This document shows, piece after piece, positions 47,191 to 58,884 of a DNA stretch of 64,000 nt. The stretch spans positions 1,754,938 to 1,818,937 of the forward strand of contig VZQC01005585.1 in the NCBI GenBank assembly GCA_009823505.1, read 5' to 3'. Position numbers and translations under genes: made by a program. The notes under the pieces were generated by a model. The model did no database searches. It was given only the letters and a program-made list of their open reading frames with translations, and was not told the DNA's origin. Position 1 is the stretch's first letter, and each line of letters begins with the position of its first letter. Source of the DNA: Rhizomys pruinosus (Eukaryota > Chordata > Mammalia > Rodentia > Spalacidae).

Positions 47191-47779
47191 TGCACTCTAA
47201 CTGTGAATGCCTTGTTCTGACCTCTAAAACCAACTCATACTCCTGCATTATCAGTAACTTGGGGTGTCTAGTTTCCATCCTTACTATGAAAATGGAAACA
47301 AAGGACCCCTGTAAGCCCTCATTTTCTTTACCTGTGCTGTACTCAAAAGCACTGAGCACCTCAGCTTTTCAGGGTCCTATGACAGCATTTTCTTCCTTCG
47401 CTCTACAGTCCTCTCTATCTTTCCACCTCACTCCTCACCTTGCCTCCAACTGTTCCCCACAACTTGGCTGTTCTCTTTTCCATGAACTCTGTGACCATCT
47501 CCGTCTCAGTTTATCATAGATTCTAACATCACCTCCAGGGAGAGGACTCCTAAACAAAGAGCAAGTGTCTCCTAAGCTACATCTCCCTAACTGAAAGGAA
47601 GCTCCTGTCAAACTTCACACTCAAATGCAGGCTGATTTCCCTCCTAACCAGCACCCAAGTTCACATCAGTTTAATGACAGCTATTGCCACCCTCATGTCT
47701 ATGCAGCCTTTAATCCCTTCTGTTATCTTCCCCTTTCCTGTGCTTTTTCCTCCCACATCTAATCTTTCATGATCTTTGA
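47191..47779. other. pyrimidine-rich unique DNA
   Basis: C/T-rich on the plus strand; possibly decayed L2, but no block is clear enough to call. Confidence 0.35.
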
Positions 47780-48030
47780 ATTCTAGTGCTTCAATACCAC
47801 TGGTTTACCCCTTCCTACACATCTGCCAGGAGTCTGGCTCAGACCCTCATTCCCTCCTGCCTAGACACCTCTAGCAACATCTGGCAGCCCCCAGCACTGC
47901 TTCAGATTGGTAGTTCCCTGATGCACAGTCCTTCTATTCCAACTGCCCCAGCTGCTTCCCTGCACCCAGGGTGCCTGCCTGGGCTCTTCACAATTAACAA
48001 CATCACACCTCAAGGCCCTGGTTCATAATC
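47780..48030 (-). repeat. L2-like fragment
   Basis: TCTGGCTCAGACCCTCATTC and TAGTTCCCTGATGCACAGTC recall L2 in antisense. Approximate limits. Confidence 0.3.
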
Positions 48031-48296
48031 TAAGAACCCAGGGCAGCATTAGCACCTTGCCTCCTATGGCCTCTCATCATGCAGGCATACGTTAGCCCAG
48101 GCCGACTACAAATATCCCTGACTACAAAACTACTCCAGGCTTTACAAAGAAAGCAAAGATTTATGGGATCTACCCAAGGGGTAAAACTTGCCCCATTGAG
48201 GCAAAACTTCCAAGAAATCTTTGGGACAAATTCAATACCAAAAAAGGAAAGAGCATTGTGGGAAGTTAGGTAGGTGGATTTAAAGTAAATTAAAGA

Positions 48297-48467
48297 GAGC
48301 CGGGTGTGGTGGCACACGCCTTTAATCCTAGCACTTGGGAGGCAGAGGCAGGCGGATCTTTGTGAGTTCAAGGCCAGCCTGGTCTACAGAGTGAGTTCCA
48401 GGACAGCTGGGGCTACAGGGAGACCCTGTCTCGAAAAGACCCAAAAAAAAAAAAAAAAAAAAAAAAA
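48297..48467 (+). mobile_element. B1 SINE, young, with A-tail
   Basis: GCCGGGTGTGGTGGCACACG, GAGGCAGAGGCAGGCGGATC and GACCCTGTCTCGAAAAGACC, then a 23-A tail. Flanked by AAAGTAAATTAAAGAGA and AAAGTAAATATAAAGAA, a near-perfect target-site duplication. Confidence 0.98.
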
Positions 48468-48616
48468 GAAAAGTAAATATAAAGAACCATCTGCTCTTAG
48501 CTAATTCAGTTAATGTACAATTAGTTTGTCTCCCATAATACCAATAGATAATTCTCAAATCTAGTTATGTCATTGAGAGAGATGATATTCAATCTCTCAC
48601 CATTATAAAAACCGCC

Positions 48617-48618
48617 CA

Positions 48619-48652
<34 letters not shown>
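48617..48652. repeat. (CA)n microsatellite
   Basis: About 17 CA units. Confidence 0.95.
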
Positions 48653-48654
<2 letters not shown>

Positions 48655-49231
48655 AAAAAAAGAAGCCACCTGTGGCTACATTGTGCTAAATTACGTGCTT
48701 GGCTGTTTACACCAAAACCTGGCCCTAAGTGGGATTTCCCTGCATTAGCAAAACTGTGAGATAGGCCTGGGATTGAGACTCTAACAAGTACTCATGCTAG
48801 TTACAGAACATGAGGCAGGGGGTCTGAAAGCAGGCCCTGAGATATGATGTCACTCTGGGTATAGAGACAGAATGCTGTGGAGAATTAAACAGATTTTCCC
48901 TTTCACCATCATCTGGGGAATCCCTGAATTCATTAATTTTGTATGCACATGAGCTAAGGCCAGGGTGGCACAGGGCTAGTGGGTTGTCCACGAGCCAGTT
49001 TTTGGTGGAAAGGGGTCGCTTCTGCAACACCAGCCTGAGAGTGTGTAGTGGTTGGTTAGCTGATTTGTGACTCGACAGAGGCCTGCAGCTCCACCAGTCT
49101 GTGTGACCTGGGGGTGTGGATCCCCAACAGGTGGGAAGCTAGAAACTTTTCGTTCTAGCTTCAGCTCCCAGGAGAAGCTGCTGGCGGCTTCTTCTCATCC
49201 CCCCATGGTCCTTCAGGGGCGATGGGACATT
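48653..49231. other. unique DNA, moderately GC-rich
   Basis: CpGs at 48985, 49017, 49071 and 49222. Could be part of an unrecognised LTR, but no terminal features were found. Confidence 0.35.
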
Positions 49232-49370
49232 CACACACACGCACGCACACACACGCACACACATACACATGCACACACACACAAACGCATGCACACACAC
49301 ACAAATGCACGCACACACATGCACGCACACACACGCACACATACACGCATGCATGCACATACACACACAA

Positions 49371-49410
<40 letters not shown>

Positions 49411-49429
49411 GCGCGCATGCACACAAACA
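49232..49429. repeat. complex CA/CG/TG repeat tract
   Basis: About 200 bp of strictly alternating purine-pyrimidine (CACACGCACG, GCATGCACAC, CGCGCGCATG). Six-frame His/Thr or Cys/Val frames here (49067-49488) are repeat artefacts. Confidence 0.97.
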
Positions 49430-49872
49430 CTGTTCTTTACTTTAATGACCAAACTTTCTCAAAATCATGTATGATATTTCTGTTATAAGACACAAATAAC
49501 AAGGTGAAGAATGTGGAAATATAATTCCTTAATTATGCTGACAATAAAACTGAAAATCAATTTGGGCTATAGGACTAAAGGTCTTCAATCATAGATGTTC
49601 TTTTCCCAAGAAATATAACACAGAAACTGAAATACTTTTGTAGCTTTATTTTCAAGCATTAGTCATTCTATTTATTTAATTGCTAAACATGGGATAAGGT
49701 GTTTAGATTCATATAATTTACATTTCAAACCATTCACAAAATATGGTTTCACTTATTCATGGTATACATGCACTGAATTGTGCTGTTTGATATTTTTAGC
49801 ATAAAACTGATTCATATTACAGAAAACTTGCAAATGAAATGAGGATGAAATTAAAATCCTTCTTCAGGATGA
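49430..49872. other. unique AT-rich DNA
   Basis: Nothing recognised. Confidence 0.4.
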
Positions 49873-50040
49873 GGGCAGAGCATAATGGTTACCACCATAC
49901 AGGGCTGACCAGAGGCTCCCATTAGATTCAGCTGTAACTGCTGAACCTCAGGTTTAGGGCAGAGCATAACGGTTACCACCATAGAGGGCTGACCAGAGGC
50001 TCCCATTAGACTCAGCTGTAACTGCTGAACCTCTGGTTTA
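49873..50040 (+). repeat. 84-bp tandem duplication (x2)
   Basis: Two direct copies of an 84-bp unit starting GGGCAGAGCATAA (49873-49956 and 49957-50040) differ at about four positions. Confidence 0.95.
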
Positions 50041-51667
50041 GGTTCTTTATAATTCCTACCTTATCGGGCTGTTTTACAGGTAAATAAGATTAAGTATATG
50101 AAACATTTAGTCCAGTGTCTAAAAGTTAGTATGTGCTCCAGAAATGCTGCTTTGTACTGAATTCTACTCTGAGCTTGAGTCCTTATCTTTAAAACCTCTC
50201 AAAGAATGAACCACTGGGTCTATCCTCAACTATGTGGAGCTAAAAACCTGCTGTAGACTTATCTACTTTCTTTAGAAATATGCAGTTTAATGTGACTATT
50301 TTGGGGCTATTTGAGATCATCATTATGAATACTGATAAATGAATGGATGAAGATGAGATCAGGCCACGTTTTTCTCAAAGCCCTTTTCTCAGGAAGAAAA
50401 GACATGGTATTCAGGTTATAATGCCATAATGAGATTTAAAACATTAATGACAATGTCTGAATTAAAGATAAACTTCCTTAGGAAATTTTTTTCATAATAA
50501 TATTCTGAAATACCCTCTTATAACTAGGCTGAATCAATGAACATATGAAGGAAAAAGCCTTATAATAGGTATAATTGTCCCCCAAAGACTATAGGGGAAA
50601 CAAAAAGAACAAGCTATGTTGACTTATTCTCTGACCCTTTCTGAACCCATACTTTTATGGGTCCTTGCCCTACTAATCTTGGCTCCCCACACCCAGAAGA
50701 AAAGCTAACAATTCACACGAAGGAGAGCACTTTCATCAGCACTTTAAAACCCTCCTGGAGTGGAAGAAGCTCAGGATGTCTCTCAGAAGTTGCCAAAGGT
50801 CTCTGGCATCCCAGCTGGTCTTTAGTCATTCAATCCCATTCCAGACCGCTGCTCAAGTGCCATCTCTGAAAATACAGCTAGCTCATGTATCCATTTCACC
50901 TGTTCACCAAGTCTTGGACATCTTCACAAACTTTCACAAGACCAATCCCCTTCATTTAGGTTCTACAGATCAGACATTTCATCCCTGAATCCCTGACACA
51001 TGAAACACAAACTAGCACATCCTAAGTATTCAAGCAAATTATGGGCAACTGATTGCACAGCAGTGGAATGAATCAGTGATGGAATGAAATCATTAAATGT
51101 TCAAACTTATGTCAGTAAAAGATGGGATTCTTTTTAGAGAACAGCAAGAGTCACAGTCTATGAAAGAACTAAAGGTAAAAATGAAATTTAGCATTTAATT
51201 AAGGACTATGTGATTTTCATTTTATATAATATCTTAACATCCACAAGATCTATACAGATGGGTATTACTGATACAGTTTATAAGATGCAGTCTTATAGAG
51301 GCTAGATAACTTTCTAGAAACTTCAGATTTCATTCATTACAACCCATGCATCTTAACCAACTATGTAAAACAAAACTAAGAAATCAGTAGATTTACTCTT
51401 TATATTCTCTAATCAAATATACCAAATTATATTACAGATTATAGAAATCAGACTCTTTAAAATCAAGTGTACATGTTCTATTAATGATCAAAGTATCTGC
51501 TGCAAGGAAAGGAGGAGTGAGAAAGGCCCAGCATATGGTCCATCTCCTGCTTTTACCTTCCATACTCACTGCTGCCTTGTTCAGCTTACTGCTGCACCTG
51601 CACAACTGAACACTGGGGCTCCTTTCTTTCTCTCCTCTTCCTATTACTGCCATCATTGAAAAAGTGA
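50041..51667. other. unique DNA; MIR/L2-like scraps
   Basis: 50085-50150 (CCAGTGTCTAAAAGTTAGTA, TGTGCTCCAG) may be the end of a MIR or L2. 50640-51000 is C/T-rich with overlapping frames. No gene is supported. Confidence 0.35.
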
Positions 51668-51882
51668 TTGGGAGCTAGTGAGATAGCTCAGCACTTAAGA
51701 GCAATGCCTGTTCTTAACAGAGGACCTGGGTGGATTCCCAACACCCACATGACAGCTAACAATCATCCATGACTTGAGTTTTCTTCTGACCTCTGTGGGC
51801 ATGGCAAGACATGGGTGCACTTACATACATACAGGTAACACACTCGTGCACATAAAAGTAATAAATAAAAATTAAAAAAGAA
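51668..51882 (+). mobile_element. B3/B2-type SINE
   Basis: GGGAGCTAGTGAGATAGCTC, GACCTGGGTGGATTCCCAAC, CTTCTGACCTCTGTGGGCAT and an A-rich tail. Confidence 0.9.
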
Positions 51883-52439
51883 AAAGTGACTTTGTACACT
51901 GTCTTCAAGAATGATCTCTCAGTTGTTTGGGTGGGCAAGCATCAAGAAGTTGGTAGGTGCAAAGACCTTACGTAGGCCCAGTTATAACTCAGAGCATGAG
52001 ATAATGATAAAATGGCTGTTGCTGAGTTGCTGATTCAACAGTATAATGTAGTGGTCAAAGACATCTGAGCCTGTGTTAACATCACAGAGTGAAATTATCA
52101 GCTTAAGCACAGATAGTATTGTCAACCTCTTCGTTGTTTTTTTTTTAAATGCTTCTATTTTGTGGTTTATTTTGTGCTCCAAAGAGCAGTCATAGTACTT
52201 ATATTTATCAACTTCTCCAAAAAGAAAGGTATTCTAAGAAACCTAATTATTCCTGAAAGCTTCCCCCATTGGATCATATTTGTCAATATAATAGGATATC
52301 TCAGATATAAGGCCTTGTAAGGTATTACATTTTATATAATTTAAATTAAATTAAAGAAGTGGTTTGGGTGCTGTTGATAATTTGTGCCTCCCTTCTTCCT
52401 ACCTATGTATCTATTTCCCTCACTTATTAGATTTGTATA
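51883..52439. other. unique DNA, nothing recognised
   Basis: AT-rich sequence without support for a feature. Confidence 0.4.
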
Positions 52440-52512
52440 CAGCTAGTGATTGAACCCTAGGCTTCATACATGCTAGACAAGTACTCTATCACTAAGTTAT
52501 ATCCCCAGCCTT
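52440..52512 (-). mobile_element. B4 ID-like end fragment
   Basis: TAGTGATTGAACCCTAGGCT, TGCTAGACAAGTACTCTATC and TATATCCCCAGCC: the ID-like terminus of a B4 element in antisense. Confidence 0.7.
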
Positions 52513-52676
52513 AGAATGTGTTTCTTAACACTAATCTACAGCAAGCTAGTATCATTTAAGCTATATAAAATATGATAGTTCCACTGGATTAAAAATGAAC
52601 ATAGTACTGACCTTCATTAACATCCTAATGAAATACACCAAAAACCTATCACTGGAAACCCAAATTTCACCTTAGA

Positions 52677-52728
52677 CTTACATAAAGTTACATAAGTAAC
52701 TTTATGTAAGTTATGTAACTTATGTAAA
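52677..52728. repeat. AT-rich palindrome cluster
   Basis: Perfect 15-bp arms CTTACATAAAGTTAC (52677-52691) and GTAACTTTATGTAAG (52696-52710) with a 4-nt spacer, followed by a third related block TTATGTAACTTATGTAA. Could extrude as a hairpin. Confidence 0.95.
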
Positions 52729-52744
52729 CAAATAAGATTTGCCA

Positions 52745-52900
52745 TTGTGACGACTCAACAGGCCATAACATATATGAAAGAATGCATGAAATTCAGTGGG
52801 GGCTAGAAGGCAGTGTGGATGAGGGAGGGCATATAAAGATAAGATTAAGATATTTTATATGAAATCCACAAAAATTCAATTAAAAATTACATTAAAAAAA
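52745..52900 (+). mobile_element. L1 3' tail fragment, diverged
   Basis: GAATGCATGAAATTCAGTGG, then a G/A-rich stretch and TATATGAAATCCACAAAAAT, CAATTAAAAATTAC tail. Confidence 0.75.
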
Positions 52901-53049
52901 GGATTTGCCAAACACCCTGGTAATTTGTAGATAGGCTAAAGACAGGCAGAGACAAGGCCAACAACCCATTTCTTCAAGCATTTTATCACTGCTAATTAAA
53001 ATTTTTGCTATTTCAAAGTTTATATTGCATCTGAAACTATAAAACTTTT

Positions 53050-53205
53050 TTTTTTTTTGGTATTTTTGAGACAGGGTCTCCCTTTAGTCCCAGCTGGCCT
53101 GGAGCTCACTATGTAGACCAGGCTGGCCTTGAACTCACAGAGATCCACCTGCCTCTGCCTCCCAGAGTGCTGGGATTAAAGGCGTGCACCACCACGCCCG
53201 GCAAA
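53050..53205 (-). mobile_element. B1 SINE
   Basis: TTTTGAGACAGGGTCTCCCT, GTAGACCAGGCTGGCCTTGA and GCGTGCACCACCACGCCCGG. AAAACTTT on both sides as a short target-site duplication. Confidence 0.97.
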
Positions 53206-53469
53206 ACTTTAAAGAAACATTACAGAATATAGTTCAAGTCCAAATAAAACTAAATGAAATGAAATCACTGAGGGCCACAGCAGAAAGCCAGTGCTGGCCA
53301 ATGCTGCCTGCCTCTCCTGCAGGAAAGGCAGCCACCTTGGGGAAGCTGGGATCTAGTGGGGGTAAAAACAGCCATATGACTGGAAATCAGTTCTGGGGAG
53401 GGGGGATTTACAGAGTGTCTACTTAACAGACATCATATTTTATAATACTAAGCACTTTGCTTTATGTCT
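53206..53469. other. unique spacer between two B1s
   Basis: An 80-codon plus-strand frame (53184-53426) begins inside the B1 and is not recognised. Confidence 0.4.
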
Positions 53470-53635
53470 ATTTTTTTTTTTTTTTTGTCTTTTCAAGACA
53501 GGGTCTCCCTGTGGCCCCAGCTGCCCTGGAACTCCCTCTGTAGACCAGGCTGGCCTTGAACTCACAAAGATCTGCCTGCCTCTGCCTCTGCCTCCCAAGT
53601 GCTAGGATTAAAGGTGTGCACCACCACACCCAGCT
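53470..53635 (-). mobile_element. B1 SINE
   Basis: TTTTCAAGACAGGGTCTCCC, GTAGACCAGGCTGGCCTTGA. Contains a 6-bp expansion (CTCTGCCTCTGCCTC). TGTCTATT flanks both sides. Confidence 0.97.
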
Positions 53636-53649
53636 CTCTGTCTATTCTT

Positions 53650-54260
53650 ATATGCAGCTTTACTGAAAAATAATTTGTTTTCCACACAAGTCAACAATTT
53701 AAAATGTATAAGCCAACAATTTTAGTGCATTCACATAACTGTACAACTATCATCACAATTTTATAATATTTTCAACCACTTGCAAAGGAAACCTGCATAT
53801 CTTCCAGCAGTTATGCCTATTATCCCCTGGCCTCCATCCTGGGCAACTATGCACTTGCTTTCTGGCTCTACAGATTTGCTCATTCCAGAGAGTACACCTA
53901 GACAGGGTCATACAATATACTGATCTTCTTTCCATTCATGAGGTGATGACAGTTATTTCCACTTTGTGGTATGATGAACGCTGCTACAGCATTCATGTAC
54001 AAGTTTTAAATGTACATATTTCTCATTTCTCTTTAATGTGTACCTAGCAGTGTGATGTCTAGGCCATATGTTAACCTGCTGAAGAAATGCCAAACTGTTT
54101 TCCAAAACAGCTGCACCATTCTATTTCCCATTCAGCACTGTATGAGAGTTCTTGCAATTTCTCCATACCCTGTCAACACTGGTTACTGTCTTTCTTTTTA
54201 TTATGGAATCCTGGTGGTTATAAAGGGGTATTACTTTCTTAGTTTGATTTGTGTTTCTTG
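53650..54260 (-). mobile_element. old L1 (L1M-type) 3' region
   Basis: Minus-strand blocks in the known order: TTCACATAACTGTACAACTA, TCATACAATATACTGATCTT, GGTGATGACAGTTATTTCCA, GTGTACCTAGCAGTGTGATG, GCCAAACTGTTTTCCAAAAC and CAATTTCTCCATACCCTGTC. Ancient mammalian L1, heavily diverged. The 101-codon plus-strand frame 54052-54357 is antisense to it. Confidence 0.8.
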
Positions 54261-54939
54261 CCATTGCATTGTCTTATTTGATCCTAATAATAACTTTATG
54301 ATGAAAAAATTAATCATGATTCTTCATAAGGCACATGTCAATAGGAGAGGGGACTGACTCAAGGTCAAAGCCATCAGCAGACTGTGAACCCTTCAAAGCC
54401 CCTCTAATGCATAGCACAACTACCAGGCCTTTCCTGATCCTAACACGCTATATAGGTCACACTGTCCAGATCTTTACAGCTGTGACAGTCTTGGGTCATA
54501 AATTTTAAACTGCTTAAAAATTTCTTCCCTAAGTCAATTTTCTCTTTGGCCTCAGCATCAGAAAGAGCTGGGCTTGTTCCAAGTAGAAGGCTTGGATTCC
54601 AACCATAACAAAGACAAGGCTCCATTTCCATCATGCAGGCTCAGGGCCAATCTAGAGATCCACCTAAAAAAGTACATTACATCTAATACTTTAGTTTAAT
54701 CAGACAAATCATCCCTGTTCAAAAGTTTGGGGCTGCTGAAGGTAGTAGTGATTTCATTTTTCATGGGAGCTGTGTGTGTCAACACCCTCATTCTTGGTTT
54801 CCTGTTTACATCAATGTTTTTTGTCCCTTTTACCTTCTTTTGCTCATTTATCAAGTAAAGCCTATCCAGTGACACAGCTTGAAGCTTTGTAAGCTACTTC
54901 AACTCTTTTCTCAAATAAAGTAGCAAGGAAATAAACATA
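54261..54939. other. unique DNA, nothing recognised
   Basis: No exon or repeat could be supported. Confidence 0.4.
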
Positions 54940-54952
54940 CCAAAATATTTTC

Positions 54953-55192
54953 TTTTTTTTTAATTTTATTTTTGTATGTGTATGAATGTACTGTCTGCAT
55001 GTAGGTTTGCGCCCCCATGTTGTGCAATGCCACGGAGGTCAGAAGAGGGTCTCAGATTCCCCTGGAACTGGAGTTCTCCTGGAATTGGAGTTACAGACAG
55101 TTCTTAGCCGCCACGTGGGTGCTGGGGATCAGACCTGGGTCCTCTGGATGAGCAGTCGGTGCTCTCAACCACTAGGCTATCTCTCCAGCCCC
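54953..55192 (-). mobile_element. B2-type SINE, duplicated-core subfamily
   Basis: CTGTCTGCATGTAGGTTTGC, doubled core (GGAACTGGAGTTCTCC, TGGAATTGGAG), GGTGCTGGGGATCAGACC and CATCTCTCCAGCCC. Flanked by a perfect 13-bp target-site duplication CCAAAATATTTTC (54940-54952 and 55193-55205). Confidence 0.97.
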
Positions 55193-55205
55193 CCAAAATA
55201 TTTTC

Positions 55206-55797
55206 AAGTTAGCATCAAAATAGTCCACAGCTACCAGCCCTTTCATTAGACTATGTACTTTCCTAGGCGAACTATTCTCCAAGAAACAGAAAATACCTCT
55301 CTCTTATCTTTGTAGGAGAAAAAATACTTTTATATAACATTCTGAATTAGACCGGTGTTCCAAAATAATCTGGGGTGGGGGTGGGGGAGATGGATAGATA
55401 GTGCCTAGCAGGATAAAGGAAGAAGCAATAATTGTGGATACTCTCGTGAATACATACTAAGATGATTCCTCCTTAACATTTTCTTCCTTTATCATATATG
55501 CAAAATTTCCACTTTTTTGATGGTTAAGTACTGCTACTGAAGTACGTACCTAATATGTTGAATTTAACAGCATCCTAGAAAAGAGCATTCAACATTTCTA
55601 TGAGTATTCTGTTCCTTTATGAGTACTTATTTAATTTCTATGAGCATTCATACCTCAATGTAGTTTTTCCTTAAGGAGTAAGTCACCAACACCAAAATAT
55701 GTATTCTCCCAGATAGAAAACTATAACGTGCAAATGGCAATCAGGTCAAACTGGTTAAATAAACTAAGATATGAGATTAAAGGAACAATCATAGAAC
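55206..55797. other. unique AT-rich DNA
   Basis: Nothing recognised. Confidence 0.4.
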
Positions 55798-55985
55798 CAT
55801 AAAGAAACATGATATTTCACATGGGGAAAGCCATCTGAAACATAGGGAAAGCCACTAGAAACATGGAGAAAAGGTATTACAAACATGGGAAAAGCCATTA
55901 GAAACATGATATTTGACATGGGGAAAAGACATTGGAAATATGGGGAAAGCTGTTAGAAACATGACATTTCACATGAGGAATCTAG
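55798..55985 (+). repeat. irregular minisatellite (GAAACATG.GGGAAAGCCAT)
   Basis: The motifs GAAACATG and GGGGAAAGCCAT recur six or more times with ~28-bp spacing, and ATATTTCACATG recurs as a second-order unit. Not a SINE or L1 sequence. Confidence 0.8.
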
Positions 55986-56002
55986 GTTTTTACCAAAGGA
56001 AA

Positions 56003-58475
56003 AAAAGTTTTCATGGATTTATGGCAGAAGTCTATAAAACATTTAAAGAGGATCTAAACCCATAATTACTCAAACTATTCAAAAGGATAGAAACAGAGGT
56101 AAATTTTCCAAATTCCTTCTATGAAGCCAGCATCACTCAAATACCAAAAACCAGGCAAAGATACAATCAAAAAAGAAAACTATAGACCCATTTCTTTAAT
56201 GAATATAGATGCAAGAAATTCTCAACAAAGTAGTTGTAAACCACAACCACATACAGGCACACATCAAAAAGGTCATCCATCATGGCAAAGTCAGATTTAT
56301 ACCAGAGACACAGGGATGGCTCAATATAAGTAAATAAATAAATGTCATAAACCACATAGATGGACTGAAAGACAAAAAAAAAAAAATGATGCGGAAAAAG
56401 GCCTTCTACAAAATTCAATATGCCATCATGTTTAAAGTCCTAGAGGGAACTGGACTGGAGGAACATTCCTCAATATAATTAAAGCCATACACAAGAAACC
56501 CATAACCAACATTATTCTAAGTGGAGAAAAAGAGAAGCATGCCCCTTAAAGTCAGGAACCAGGCAAGACTGCCCCTTATCCCCACTCCTTTTCCAATATA
56601 GTGCTTGATAGGTTTGCTAGAGCAATAAGATAAGAAAACATATCTTGTAACAAACCTTACCAAAGACACTAGAGATCTCTACAATGAAATTTTTAAATCA
56701 TTGAAGAAGATTGAAGAAGACACCAGAAGATGGAAGGAGCTCCCATGCTCATGGATTGAAAGAATTAATATAGTAAAAATGACCATCCTACTCAAAATAA
56801 TAAATCCATTCAATGCGATCTCAATTAAAATTCCCATGACTCCATTCATAGATTTAGAAAAAAACACCCTAACATTCATATGGAAAAGCAAAAGACCCCA
56901 GATAGCCAAAGCAAGCCTGAGCAAAAAGAGTAATGCAGGGGGAAATAGTATACTAGACTTCAAACTATACTACAGAGCTATAGTCATAAAAACAGAATGG
57001 TATGGGCACAAAAACAGACCTGTAGATCAATGGACCAAAACTGAAAATCCAAACTTGAGCACATGCAATTTCAGCTACCTCATATTTGACAAAGAGGCCA
57101 AAAAGACTCAATGGAGGAAAGAAAGTATGTTCAACAAATGGCGCTGGCAAAACTGCATCACCACTTGTAGAAAAATAAAACTAAACCCTTACCTTTCACC
57201 CTGAACAAAAATCAACCCCAAATGGATCAAAGACTTCAACGTAAAACCTGAAACTCTGAAAATAATAGAAGAAAACACTGACAGTAACCTATAAGATATA
57301 GGTGTAAAAAAAAAAAAAGACTTTCTACATCAGACAGCAGTTGCACAGGAAATAAGATCAACAACAGACAAATGGGACCTCATTAAACTAAAAAGCTTCT
57401 GTACAGCAAAAGAAACAAAGAAGTGAAGAGAAAACCCATAGAGTGGGAGGAAACCCTCACCAATGACAACACATCTGTCAGAGGTTTAATATCCAGATTA
57501 TATAAATTACTCAAAAAACAAAGGAGCAAGAAAACAAATGAGCCAATCAAAAGATGGAGTAAAGAGCTGAACAGAGACTTCACAAATGAAGAAGTAAAGA
57601 TGGCTGAGAAACATCTTGAAAAGTATTCAAGATCACTAATAATTAAGGAAATGCAAATTAAAACCACTTTAATATTTCATTTACCCCAGTAACACTGGCT
57701 ATGATCAAGAAAAAAAAGGATACCAAATGCTGGAGAGGCTGTGGGGAAAGGGGAACAGTCATTCAGTGCTAGTGGGAACACAAACTTGTACAAACTTTTC
57801 CCTATGGAAAGCAGTGTGGAGAACTCTTAAAAGACTCAAAATGAACCTACCACTTGACCAAGTCATACCACTCCTGGGTACATAACCAAAAGATTTATCC
57901 TATTGCAGAGACACATACACAACCATGTTTATTGCAGCTCCTTTCACAATAGCAAAGAGCTGGAAGCAACTCAGGTATCCCTCAACTGATGAGTAGATAA
58001 AGAAAATGTGGTACATCTACACAACAGAGTTCTATACACTGGTAAAGAAAGAAGACATCATGAAATTTGCAAGTAAATGGATGGAACTAGAAGCCATTAT
58101 GCTATGTGAAGTAGCACAGTCCCAGAAAAACAAAGGACATATTGTGCCCCTCATTTGTGGATCCTAGCACCAAATTGTTACATACTCTGTCATTCTGGTA
58201 TATGTGTGGAGTGTATATATGTGTATTTTGGAGTATTATAAAATTAAAGGGAACAAGAACAAAGGACTTGTTAAAAGATCTGACTAAAATAGTAAACTTT
58301 AACACCAAAAACATTAAAAAAAAAAAAAAAGACTAAGAAAAAGATTCAAGACAGGACTTAATGTATGTCAGAATGAATGAGCTCTGGTGGGGGGGGCATG
58401 GATGGGGAAATGGGTCTAAATTTGAGAAAGGTTGTATGAAATGCACAAAAGCTCAATAAAAAATTTAAAAAAAAG
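56003..58475 (+). mobile_element. L1 ORF2 (partial RT to C-terminus) and 3' UTR
   Basis: Starts in RT (TTTTCATGGATTTATGGCAG, then EASIT block at 56126). At about 56630-56660 the sequence jumps from the palm region to the thumb (KYLG-like block absent, ACAAACCTTACCAAAGACAC present), so the catalytic Asp-Asp segment is deleted. Thumb and later domains form the open stretch 56701-57204 (PCSWIERINIVKMTILLKI, KSKRPQIAKASLSKKSNAGG). Further pieces lie at 57423-57692 and the C-terminal CWRGCGERGT segment at 57730. 3' UTR 58190-58475 ends CACAAAAGCTCAATAAAAAA. Stops and frame changes make it non-functional. Confidence 0.9.
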
Positions 58476-58525
58476 ATTTTCAACAATCAAAACAGCATAA
58501 CAACATACAAAAAAAACAGTATACA

Positions 58526-58712
58526 GGGGCTCAGAAATTAAGGGTATTGGAGGCTCTTGACGAGGTCTCAGGTTCAGTTCCCAGCACCCACATGGCAGCT
58601 AACAACAGTCTGTAACTCCAGTTCGAGAGGATCCAATGCCCTTTTCTGGTCTCCATAGGTACTGCATATAAATACTCATACATATCAAAAAAATTTAATC
58701 ATGTATATTTGT
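58526..58712 (+). mobile_element. B3/B2-type SINE
   Basis: GGGGCTCAGAAATTAAGGGT, CAGGTTCAGTTCCCAGCACC, AGGATCCAATGCCCTTTTCT. The 5' end is decayed. Confidence 0.85.
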
Positions 58713-58884
58713 ATGTATAAAAAGACATGGACAAACTAGCTACCCCCTTATCCCTTAAGGAAAATAACAGTCTACTCACTAAGAGTAAACAGACTCCTAG
58801 CACTTGGCTCAGTAAATGAGAACAGACTTATTTTTCAATAAAAATTCTATACATTTATTGTTTTAAAGTTGGGGGTTTTTGCTC

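Noticed and set aside
48030..48371. 113-codon minus-strand frame and a 64-codon plus-strand frame
   Set aside because: Partly inside a B1; the remainder has no recognisable content. A pseudogene scrap is possible but unsupported.
49067..49488. Six overlapping His/Thr or Cys/Val-rich frames
   Set aside because: Pure products of the CA/CG repeat tract.
55798..55985. CRISPR-like spacing of repeats
   Set aside because: Repeats are imperfect, spacers are not unique, and the context is a mammalian genome.
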